From positions 372,001 to 436,000 of the forward strand of contig JAEILZ010000003.1 in assembly GCA_018873225.1 (NCBI GenBank): a stretch of DNA of 64,000 nt. The letters run 5' to 3'. The DNA comes from [Phialemoniopsis] sp. UDSM-2020. Its lineage: Eukaryota; Ascomycota; Sordariomycetes; Thyridiales; Thyridiaceae. The number at the start of each line of letters is the position of its first letter. The first letter of the stretch is position 1. The notes beneath the pieces were generated by a model. The model worked only from the letters and a program-made list of their open reading frames with translations. It was not told the origin of the DNA and did no database searches. Shown here in pieces: positions 10,485 to 20,843 of the stretch. The position numbers and the translations under genes were made by a program.

Positions 10485-12734
10485 ATGGCACCTCCAAGAG
10501 GGCCTCGGATGCCAGCCTGCGAGCCATGTAGGTTGTCCAAGTTGTCTTGCGACCACGGTCGACCCGCCTGTGGCCGATGCCGAGCGGGTCAGAAAGCCAA
10601 TACGTGCGTGTACCGGACACGCCCCTTTTCTCGAAAACGGCAGAGGACCTCTTCCCAGTTCTCCGATCTAGGCATAGAATCTGCAACATCGTGAGTTGTT
10701 TCGATAATTCCGAGACTGTACCTGGTCTCATCTTCTCGTAGTGATGTCGCGCCAAGCCCTATCCCGTCCCTGACGCGAAGCTGTTATCCGAACCCTGGAT
10801 ATCTCGGTGCGTCAAGTCACGTTGCCATCTTCAATCATCTATCCAGCGATGAAGACCCGCTTCGGATATCGACGTTCACTCCAGAAGCCACATCGCTGCC
10901 CGCTCTTGATCCATCGCTCGAGTTTGAAGGCGAGATTCAGGCAGCCAAAGTTGCGAAATGCATCAAGGCTCTGCTCCAAGAGTTCCCACTGAAGGGCCTT
11001 TTGGATCTCATATCCTTTTGGCGAGCCACGGGTGCCAACCTTGCGCTCGCGGAACCATTTGTCGACCTCTGTCACAGTGCCTGGGATGACACTCGAGCTG
11101 CGTTGCCTCAAGACCTCACTTATGCTCGGTCGCTCATCCGGAATGCGACAAGACCGCTGACTGATGATCCGACGTTCACATTGGAGAGATACACTTCTCA
11201 ATTTCTAGGCTCGAACACTCGCCTAGAGACGATCGGTCTGCTGTTCTGCGCGGTAATCAGAGCTGCTTCGGAGGTCCATGTCTTTCCAGCATTATACCTG
11301 ACGAGCGAACGCAGGCAGACGTTACTCGGACTGGCCCTCAACATCACCAACGTCGCAGTTGAGATCTGCCTCTCATTTGATAGGCTCAATGACCTGCAGC
11401 TTGTATTTCAGTACGAGAACTTCATTTCTCACTCCTACGTCTTTGGTGTTCAATGTAAGCCAACTTTGACCATCACGCCCCTGCTCTTAATATATGTTCT
11501 CACACCTACACAGCTTACCACTCATACCGCAAGCTTGGAGATGTCATTACATCCATAGTTGCGCTTGGCTACCATGAAAAGGTTGGGACACCAGTGGAAG
11601 TGCCAGACTTCCTCATAGACATCCGAAGGACCGCGTTCGCTCGGACATATTCAGCCGACAAGAACTGGGCAATCTTCCTGGGCCGACCGCCTCGCTTGGG
11701 GAAGAAGTTCTGTCAGTTGCAGCATGCCCTGAGCCTATCAACCAAACCCGATGAAACACCACTGCTCGATCCGATCACTGGCACCCACATATGGCACGCC
11801 GATTCAGCAAGAAACATCTGGGCAGAGACTCGGTGGACTGCAATATGTGCATCACTCAAGGAGGAAATCCTCGAATTATTCAATGATGATGTCAGAGAGG
11901 ACTTTGAACGCAAAGTTGAGTATGTATCCCGGCGCTCTCTGTTGAATTAAGTTACGAGAAAACTGACGACATCTCGCTCATCGCAGTGGCATTAAACAGC
12001 GGATCAACAACCAGTGGGAGGCTCTTCCAAGCAGTTTCAGGATGGAGGGCAGTTTGAAAGACCATCACATCGGACCGTTTGAGCGTGACTTTCTCGTCAG
12101 CACACGGCTCAATTATTTACACGTGCTGTTCTTACTGCGTTTGCTTTGCCTGGGATCGCCCGGTGATCCTGACCCAGACTTTGTCAGTCTGTCGCAAGAG
12201 ATTCTTTCACTCGTTGTAGAGGGCATAGTCTTGAGGAACCAGCTGGTTTGTTCGACAGGGACAAGCTTTGAATGGAAGGTAAGTCGGACATGCTGATGGA
12301 TGATCATTGCTCTCTGAGTAGCTGACAGGTAATAATAGTTGGCACATTATGGTCTGCCGGCTATTGGAATCATGATGATCGCCATGCTCAGACCTGGTGC
12401 TACCCCTGAAGGATTGCAGGAGGCGAAAGTAATCCGCGACCTTGGCATCGTCGTTACGGAGGTCGACATGGGCACCATTGTTCAACCGACGGAGCCGAAT
12501 TATGCACTTCTCTCGAGAGCTACTAACACGATCAAGAAGTTTCTCGAATGCATATTCGCGCGTGATAGGCGTTATGTCCCCCTCCAAGGGACGGAGACAC
12601 TGGATCAGGCTGCTGATCTGAGCTCCTGGATCCCGCAGGCTCAATTGGAACCCTGGGACTTCGAAGTGAACTTCTGGAACAATCTCGCGGAGCACCCGTC
12701 TATGTTCAATCTCCCTTTCACGCTTGATGAATAG
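10485..12734 (+). CDS. Zn2Cys6 transcription factor
   Basis: Exons 10485-10690, 10742-11454, 11514-11919, 11987-12278 and 12339-12734 give 670 residues, with introns of 51-67 bp. The N-terminus carries the binuclear zinc cluster C12-x2-C-x6-C-x6-C-x2-C-x6-C (CEPCRLSKLSCDHGRPACGR...), followed by a basic linker (RPFSRKRQR). The middle and C-terminal parts are helical with a fungal-specific regulatory domain (a GLLFCAVIRAASE segment and the SYHSYRKLGDVITSIVALGYH segment). It lies directly downstream of the DUF4863 gene and 1.65 kb from the monooxygenase start, and so is the likely pathway-specific regulator of this mini-cluster. Target specificity is inferred from location only. Confidence 0.88.
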
Positions 12735-12934
12735 GCACAGGTAGTTAGAAGAGCCCGTGGAGCAGCAGTGATGTAGCCGACTCAAGTCCCTGAGTAATGA
12801 TTTTACACTTAATATGGCCTTGACCCTGTTGATAGTAATTTGATGTTGTTGAGAGACGGCCCTCTCAGTCTGCTGTTTCAGCGGAATCGCCTGGTCCCTT
12901 CACATGACCACATGTGAACATCCATTCTCTCAGC

Positions 12935-14938
12935 TCAGGATTGGTCAAAGTTGAGTTCGTCAACGGCATGAGAGTCCAGCCTGGCCAGTATGTTCAACAA
13001 TCTAGCCAGGTAAGCCTTCGCTCGAGTCTTGATCATCTCAAACTCGGTCTTCTGGCTCAACTCAAGTAGTGCACTGCCAATCTGGCGGAACTTTTCCATC
13101 TGCAATAGCAAAAATTGTCAGCTCATCACCGAAGAAGAACAAAAGGCCAGGAACGATTACGCACCAGTGGCTCCCCATTCGTCTGCAGGTACTCGAACGG
13201 TATTGCGTCCACCACGTCCAGGCAGTCGCGCGCAATCTCCGCCGTCCGCATCGCCACCATGAGCGGCTCCTCGCTGAGTCCCATGATGGTCACGAGCCCG
13301 TGCTCGGCGCACCGCTTCAGCAGCACCATGCGCAGACAATGAAACGTCACGACGACGTCGACGCGCAGGCGCCAGAACGAGCCGCGCTGGTACACCGCGA
13401 TGGCCGCGTCCGTATTGTCCGTCGAGTCGTGCGCCGCCGAGGGCACGATGCTGTCCGGCGACTGCAGCCAGCTCGGCAGGTCGTCGAGGATGCCCGCGAA
13501 CGCGACGTACGTGCACATTAGGTCCGTCACCGCGGCGGCGCGCGCCTGCGGGTCCCGCCGCGACGACGACGACGACGACGACGAGGCGGCGCACGCCTGG
13601 ATGCCCTCGATGAGGTCGGCCGCCGTGGTCCAGATGCGGCGGCACAGGTCGGCGCCGTAGAGCACGCGCTCCTCGAACGGCGGGGCGCTGTACGCCGAGG
13701 TCGGGTCGAGCAGGGGGATGCGGTCGGGCACGAGGAAGGGGATCTCGGGCGGCAGGTCGGAGATGGAGTGGCGTAGGAGGATGGGCCTGTTGTTGAGGAC
13801 CGCGGCGGAGCGGTTGACCATGTACAGGGACCAGTAGATGAAGCGCAGGAGCTGGGCCTCGAGCGGGTTGGCGGCGTAGCGGGCGCGCGAGCGCTCGTCG
13901 TGCAGGCGCATCGACTGGGCGATGATGATCGCCTGCCCGAGCTCGTGCCACGAGTGCATGGTCTTGCCGCCGCCGTGCAGCGCGGCGGACTGGGAGATGT
14001 GGATGATGATCGAGTAGTAGTTTGGATGCTCGATGTCGTAGTCCTCGTAGAGCTTGAGGCAGGTGCGCGAGGCGCGAAGGAAGCTGACGGCGACGCTGCG
14101 CGGGACCGTGAGAAGGTTCTGTGGCACGGCGTTGGCGGTGCTGGCGCACAGGGCTGTGAGATGGGTGAAGGCACGTAGGGAGGCGAGATGTGCCTTTGGC
14201 GTGGAGTCTGCGGCGAAGGGGTTCGTCGCGTTGGCCGCTGCAAAGGCCGAGCCGGAGAAGAAGCGGGCGCCATTCCGGCGCACCGTGGGCTCATGGTAGC
14301 AAGGGGCGATGGGAAACGTGAACTGCAAATTCGTACTTATACAGTCGTCGACGAGCTGCCGCGGAGAACTGGAGGGCATGGCGGCGCAGATTTCGGCCAC
14401 CAGGCTGTTGTAGATCGCACCCGCGGCATCTCTGGCATCGGGGATCTGGCTGTTTGGCCACGTCGCGACACCGAGGGTGTTGGTAGATGTGATTGGTCTT
14501 GGAGTGATCTCGCTCGTGTTGCTTAGGTTGGAGAAACAGGGAGATCTCAGGGACGGATCAACGTCAAACTGTGACCAGTCTTGCACTGGCAACTTGGTTT
14601 CTTCGACCGAGACACCGGAACTGTACGTCGGCGATACCTCTACCGCAGGAGGAGAGAGCGGCGTACTAGTAGGGGCCTCTTTAGGATGACGTCGTCGTAC
14701 CGAGTTTGGTTTCGGTCCACGTTTTTTCGGCAGTACAGAGTAGCTGCAGGTCAGACTTGATATCCGGCAATTGGAACACTCTGTGGGCGAGCCGTCACAC
14801 TGGGAACCAACCGCCGTCAGTCAGACCCGTCTCAACACTGGCTGTCCCGCAGATGGGGAACGGGAGATTTACGGGTTCCGGATGCATGCTTACTTTGATC
14901 TTCCGTCGCTTGCAGGAGTCACAGGCCCGATTGGCCAT
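12935..14938 (-). CDS. Zn2Cys6 transcription factor with fungal_trans domain
   Basis: Exons (minus) 14938-14894, 14799-13165 and 13099-12935 give 614 residues. The 94 bp first intron splits the zinc cluster after MANRACDSCKRRKIK; exon 2 resumes CDGSPTECSNC...C, restoring C-x2-C-x6-C-x5-C-x2-C-x6-C. A basic stretch KKRGPKPNSVRRRH follows. The middle holds a fungal-specific transcription factor domain with the HELGQAIIIAQSMRLH and RFIYWSLYMVNRSAAVLNNRP signatures. An eight-Ser run near codons 13560-13583 is encoded by a (TCG)n-type repeat. The gene lies between the first regulator and the rhamnosidase gene on the same strand; it might control the latter, but that is only positional. GC content is much higher in the middle of this gene than in its flanks. 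Confidence 0.9.
13558..13584. repeat. GAC trinucleotide microsatellite inside the transcription factor gene
   Basis: A run of about eight GAC repeats on the plus strand encodes a poly-Ser tract in the minus-strand regulator. It sits between helical blocks of the fungal_trans region and is a likely length-variable linker. Confidence 0.7.
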
Positions 14939-15491
14939 TGCACGGCGCTGGGCGCTGCCACCTTGACCGGCCGGGGCCGGATGGTGGAGGCTCCCAGGGC
15001 GCGACAGGCTGTCGAGTTCAGCCGTGGTGAAACTCGTTGCTGGTCCAGGGAGAGGGAAGCAGGGATCTTATCCTGCTCTCCCCACACTCCTGGTTCCTGG
15101 TTCTCGGGATCTAATTGAATTGACAGGAGTGCTTGGCGCACCTGCTGGCGTGTTTCCCCACAGATGCGGACCTGCAGCGAGGGTATCGCAGTGATGACCG
15201 CAGCTGTTTTCTCACCAGGGAGAATTAACTTTTCGAGATCAGGTGGCTTGTGAAATGACATCGCCGAAGCTAGTCTCGAGTCTTAGTTTCTCCGCGGCGA
15301 AATGGGCCCCGGATCGGCATCTTCCCCGTGCTAGTGTGAGCTTGGGGGCGGGGCCTCCTCCACGCGCTCTGGTCTGCGTAAAGATCTCATGAAGGACAGG
15401 TCCAGCGTGGTGATTCATAGAATTCATCTCAGTGGTATCATAAGTCTATTGATGTGCTTCGATGCTGGTGTCTGTGAAGACAAGGGAATCT
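14939..15491. other. Intergenic between regulator and rhamnosidase
   Basis: 553 bases, including the promoter of the minus-strand regulator and the 3' side of the rhamnosidase gene. A 123-codon minus frame crosses the regulator's first exon out of frame and is not supported. Nothing else was seen. Confidence 0.45.
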
Positions 15492-18236
15492 CTAGAACAT
15501 CACACTGATATCTACCGTTCCGTGCGAGCCTACCGCGATCTCTCTACCGCCTTCGTAGGCGGCTCCATCCACCAGTGCTCTGGACTGTCTCTCCCATATT
15601 TCCTGAGGCACCACGACTGTTCCATCCAAGCCTCTCGGTGCCTCACACCAGAGTCTCCAGCCTTTGTCTGACTCCTCCCAGCGCACCGTGATCGTAGCTC
15701 CGACAGGCGTCGGCACCCTCCCTTGCGCCCACTTCAAGCCTTGGATCCTCAGACGAGGGCTGACAATATACTTTCGAAAACCCGGATCCACAGGCTCGAT
15801 GCCTAGCACGTAGCGCGACAGTAGGTATGTCGGCCCGACACTGAACAGCTGGGCATATGAGCAGAAGTCGCCCTTGAACGGCGTGCCGTCATCGCCGCGC
15901 AGAAACTCCCACGTTGTGCCCGTAAAGTGCGGGTTCTGCTCGTCCGCCATGGGAGCCCACACAGTCCGTAAGACGTGCTCGGCCTCTGTGTGGCGGCCGG
16001 TGTGGATAGCGGCCTGCGTGTGAAAAGCCGACATGATGGGTGAGACCACCTGTGGGACGTTGGGGGTGTCCGCTGAGAAGGATAGTGGAGAGCCATTGAA
16101 GCTTGCTTTGGATAGAGTGTGGAAATTTTCGAAGATACTCGGAAGACGGTCCTGTGGGATGAGATCCTGGAGGAGGAGCAAGGCGTGCGTCTCCTGCGAG
16201 AAGCCCGTCGTCCGAATGTCTGTAATGTTGTAGTGACCCGTTTCGGGATTAAAGCAGTGTTGATCGACCGCCTGGGCTACTGTATCGGCCTGTGAGAGAT
16301 ACTCCTCTCGAGCAGGAACGTCCAAGACTGCTGTTGAAAGAGCCATATGTGCGCACGCGCGGAGGACCGCGACATACAGTGCATTCCGCTTACTGGAGAC
16401 GCCTTCCTGGACGCCGTTATAATAGTCATAGTCGCCGGCTATAGAGGTTTCGTAAGCCACGCCACCCAATGATGGGCCTGGAAGTCACTGATAGCTTACC
16501 ATCCATGCCGTGAAGACTGAGAAGGCCGTTCTGAGTAACCTTCTCCCGCAGATACAAGAGGCACTCCTTGATCCGAGGCCAACAGATCGAGAGCAACGAG
16601 TCGTCTCCTGTGTGCATCCAGAAATCGTATATGACCAGGACCAGCCACATCGAGTAGTTGCCAGTCAAGATCCTGAACATCCCATCCTTGGGAGATCTAC
16701 ACCCGTCACGGCCTGGAGGACCTCCGCCAGGTAGCAACGGCGAAGGGCTCACATCTCTAGTCATTGCGTTGACAATGTTGCCGCGTACGTACTCAATGCC
16801 TGCAGTCGAATAGTACAATGATCGGCCCCCGATGATGATGTCTGCCGTCCAAGGGTACCTGTCTCTCTTAGCTCCGTCCGAGATCCACGGGAATTGGTTC
16901 CAGCCGATGCCAAAGTCAGAGAGAACCGCCGGGTTGTTGAGTCCTGTCTCGTACAGAACCTTGTTGTCTGGTATGGATGTGACAGTCAGGTCTTTGAAGC
17001 GGCAAAGCTGGTCTCTCCCAGCACCAATACCGACAGATCCTTTTGGAGAGAAGGGAAAATCGTTGCCCGCTGCCGGAGTGAGGAAGGCGGCAAGTCCTCC
17101 TAGATCATATCATCAGCCACTGCTCGTCTGTATCAGATTAAGCGAAACCTACCACCTAGGATAGTGCCCTGCTTGAATCGTGCCATTTCTTTCCCGTTGA
17201 TACTGATCCGAATAGGCTCATCGCCAACGCATGACGTCTGCACTGTGAGCCACTCGCCAATTGATAGGCCCGCATTCGATATATCTACAGAGTCGATAAA
17301 CTTTGGTTCCAGCGTAGTCTGCTTTGTGTTGTAGTATCCAAACCACTGCTCGAGACATGCGCCGTTCTCGTCCAAGTTCAACTGAAACAACAGGCTCGGC
17401 CTCCCTGGCGCAACTCGTACCGTCCATGCCAGGCCGCCCTCGAGGATCATGCTGGTGAACTTGACCTCGTAGTCGGTCCAGTCCGCGCCCCATCCGTACG
17501 CATTGCACCGCTGCGAGTCGATCAGCACGCCCATGTCCTCGGAGACCTGCCACGGCGGCGGCACCGTCCGCGCCGGGATGCAGTTGAGCTGCAGGGTACG
17601 CGCGCCGTAGGCCCATAGTCGGGAGAGATAGTCATCCGAGCACGCAAAGTACCCAGGTAGCTTGTCGAGAGGCAGGGTGGACGTCGTCGGAACGAAGCCG
17701 GCGAGCGAGATCTTAACGCTGCATGGTGCAGGGGACACTAGTGATAGACGTAGCCAGCGCTGGCTGCCCTGAACGTACTTGGACTCGTGGAACCCGGTGC
17801 TGCGCAGGCGGAACCGGGCCCGCCTGCTGGTGTCTGCACCGGCCGAAAAGGGGTACGGCCCGTCGCCGTCCGGCCGAAGGATGCCCGGGTACCCCTCCGA
17901 GACGGTGAAGTCGACGACAGCCTTTGCTGCGGACGATTTTGTTGATGGGGGAGAGGCTTGGATCTCGTGGGCGTGTATGATGGGGATGCCTGCGACTGCT
18001 ACGTCGTAGTCGAGGATCACTGAGGGCTCTTCGGCATCATCTGCGGTCCTCGAGAGCGTTGCAAAAGCGCTTCGTTCCGCAGAGAGGAGTGCCTCCGGAT
18101 TGCTGACATTACCGCTGGTCGAGTGCACCTTCTTGGGGATGAGGCACTGAGGCCACTCGTCTCTTACAAATGCATAGTTTGGTGATATCGGTTGCGGCAG
18201 CTCAGGTAACGAGAATTCGAGTCCTTGACCCGCCAT
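15492..18236 (-). CDS. GH78-type alpha-L-rhamnosidase (six-hairpin glycosidase)
   Basis: Exons (minus) 18236-17153, 17099-16500 and 16438-15492 give 876 residues. The 61 bp second intron removes a frame break and joins LHGMD to AGDYDYYNGVQ. The first donor could be 3 bases upstream. The start is the ATG of MAGQGLEF; a TTG 18 bases earlier is in frame but not an initiator. The order is an N-terminal beta-rich region with the W-x-R/L-y-GARTLQLNCIP segment, a lectin-like insert (QWFGYYNTKQTTL, SINGKEMARF), then an alpha/alpha barrel (NYSMWLVLVIYDFWMHTGDDSLL, NALYVAVLRACAHMA, TGTTWEFL, FCSYAQLFSVGPTYLLSRYVLGI), and a terminal beta domain. No signal peptide, so it probably acts inside the cell on imported rhamnosides. 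Substrate class is by family; linkage specificity is unknown. Confidence 0.78.
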
Positions 18237-19060
18237 TGTGGTACTGCGCGGCAACGACAGGTGTCATGGCTCGTTCTACATTCCCAGGATCGTGGATTGA
18301 CAGGCAGGCGAAATATGCACAAAGACATCATGGCACACATCTACATAAACGACTAAGACTACACCAATCTCGAAGCCATTCCACTCTCTAGAGCACCTGC
18401 CGCAGCCTTCGAGTTCTACCGTGGAGAAAAGACGTCAAGAGCTGGACGATTTGGTCCGTTAGAGCCAAGACCCCAAAGGGCGGGGGAAGAATGGCATCCC
18501 TCAGAACAAGACTAGTTCCAGGGACTCTTGACGCTAATGGTGACAAGGGCGAGAAATGGAGTCGAGGCGCTTAGCACTACTGGATCTGGAAGGGGATCAG
18601 GAATTCCGGATTGGGAATTCGGCAATTGTCTGGTGAGCGATTCTTCCGCGGCCAAATCTCCTCCATGACCCTCCCCGTGTCGATCACCCAGAAGATCCAC
18701 CAATGCCTGCGGATTCGGGGACATCGCCGATCACACCCACCTCCCGTGCCTCACTACCACCAGCAGAAGCAGCAGCCAGTAGATACGACGTGGGGGTTAA
18801 CGCAGGCTCACTCGAATACCCACGATATCGAGATCCGTTGGTTGGATGCGATAGCTAGCCGCCGCGGCCAAACTCAGCGATAGCTACCGAGCCCCGGGCC
18901 CACAGGAAACCCAGTCCTTATCACGGCCCCGGCAAGACAGCACCCCATACTGGCACTGCAAAGCAATTCGTGCTCTCTTCCGCCCTGATAAAGACTCCCT
19001 ACGCCGCCATCGCGGCACACAGCTGTCGCAGGGAACACTTCCCACAAGGAACCCCCCCGA
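18237..19060. other. Divergent intergenic region, rhamnosidase / fungal_trans_2 factor
   Basis: 824 bases between divergent starts, containing both promoters. I searched all plus frames here for a Cys-x2-Cys zinc cluster that could belong to the regulator at 19061 and found none. Confidence 0.5.
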
Positions 19061-20784
19061 ATGTTCCCCCCGACCCCGGGCGCCGCCAGCTCCCGCGACG
19101 GCGGGCTCCCCTCCGACACGCCGGGGAGCTCTGCCGCCGGCGGCGCAGGGCTGTACCGCACCGTGAGCGGCGGCGGAGGCGGCATGGCAGACGTCAACAC
19201 CTACATGTCCTACAGCGGAGGCAGCAGCATGAACCCCTGGGCCGGCGGCGGCGGCACGGGCGAGACCCCGCTGTTCCCGGACGATGGCTCCTCGCCCTCG
19301 ACCATCTGGCGCTTCGACGAGTTCGCCCAGGACCCGGGATACCTAGCCTACCAGGAGGAGCTGCGGGATCTCATCTTCACGACCGCGACGCACGCGGCGC
19401 CCACGCGCGAGGGCACTCCAGCCGCCGCCGCGACGCCGCACATCGCCGCTGCCGATGCCGCCGTCGCGCCCTCCTCGGCGCCGACGACCACCACTACTGC
19501 GACAGGAAGCAGCCACACTACGACCCCCAGCGCCAACCAGCCGCAGCCGACACGTGAGGAGCTGCACCGACACACAAACGCCGTGCTCTCGCAGGGCCGG
19601 CGCCTCGAGTACCTGAAATCCTACCTGGGCCAAGTCGCGCCCTGGCTCGACATGTTCGACAGCGCGGGCCGGGCGTTCGGCATCGAAGTCCCCGCCCTGG
19701 CGCGCGAGTCCCCCGCCCTGCTCTTCGCCATCCTGGCCCTGTCAGCGCGGCAAAAGGAGCGCAAGGAGGGCCGTCGGACGTCGAGCTTCGACAGCCTCGA
19801 GCTGTACCAGGAAGCGATCCGCCTGCTCACGCCGATGCTGCAGGGAAGAGACCCGCAGAGCGTGCCAATCTGCACGATATTGTGCGCCATGGAGATGATG
19901 TCGGCGAGCGCGAGGGACTGGCGGAAGCACCTCGAGGGGTGCGCGGCGCTGTTTGACGCGTTCGAAGTGCACGGCTTTAGCGGGGGGTTGTTCCAGGCTG
20001 TGTTTTGGTGCTATGCGAGGATGGGTACGTTTTTGCGTTATTGAATTGTTTATTTATCATTTTCAACGGCTAATTCTCTTGAATTTGAACAGATCTCTGC
20101 GGCGCCCTAATATCTGACGGCACCCAAGGCACCCTCGTCCCCCCAAGTAAGTGGCTCGCCCCGGGCGTCGACGAGTCCGAGGCCCGCGAGCGCTTCCGCG
20201 AGACCCGCAGCCCCGACGCCCACGCCAATTACGCCGTATACCTGTGCGCCAGGGTCTGCTGGCTCATCGCCGACCGCACGCGCTTCGTCGAGCTCGGCGA
20301 GGCCAACGGCTGCACGAGCGACGTCTTTGCGCGCAGCTGGCAGGGTCTCTGGGCCGACCTGCAGGTCTGGCTCGACGACAGGCCGCCCGAAATGCTGCCC
20401 GCGTCCGAGCTAGAGACGCGGCCCTTTCCCCAGATCCTGTTTGCACACTGGGCTGCTATCTCGTCGACGCAGCTCTATCATACCGCCTGCGTGTTGCTGC
20501 TCAACTTGATGCCCAGGTCTGTCCGGGCACCTGCCGGCATTGCCGGCTCAGCTACGTGGCATGCGAGGCGAATCTGCGGTATCTCCCTTACTAACCCGCA
20601 CGAGGGCTGTCTCAATAATGCAATCCAGCCCCTTTGGGTCGCCGGGCGACTTCTCAGTCACAGGTCAGAGCACGCCATGATCGCCAAGCTGATCCGCAAC
20701 ATCGAGGCCAAGACAGGATGGGGCTCGGCGTGGCGCATAGCTGACCTTGAAGCCGTTTGGGGCTACAAGGTCCATCGCACGTGA
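19061..20784 (+). CDS. Fungal_trans_2-type regulator lacking an N-terminal zinc cluster
   Basis: Exons 19061-20024 and 20093-20784, with a 68 bp intron, give 551 residues. The N-terminal 170 residues are low complexity (Gly/Ser, then Ala/Thr/Pro) and contain no Cys-x2-Cys pair. From about residue 175 the protein looks like the acidic regulatory domain of ARG81/UGA3-type Zn2Cys6 factors (fungal_trans_2): VAPWLDMFDSAGRAFGIEVP, ALLFAILALSARQ, LCAMEMMSASARDWRKHLEGC, LYHTACVLLLN, ATWHARRICGISL. Homologues normally begin with a zinc cluster, so this one may act as a non-DNA-binding partner, or may have an exon I could not find. It is tail-to-tail with the zinc-cluster-bearing relative at 20844. Confidence 0.82.
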
Positions 20785-20843
20785 ACGGCATCTTCTCGGA
20801 GACGAATTGTATATGAAAGTCGAACACTCGAGCAGAGTGTCTT

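Noticed and set aside
13157..14149. 330-codon minus frame and a 255-codon minus frame (13527-14294)
   Set aside because: Alternate frames of the GC-rich Zn2Cys6 gene at 12935-14938; very rich in Arg/Ala/Pro and without motifs.
16477..16499. 22 bp GT-AG interval in the rhamnosidase gene (GTAAGC to first CAG)
   Set aside because: Too short for a fungal intron; the 61 bp intron 16439-16499 keeps frame and gives a family-like junction.
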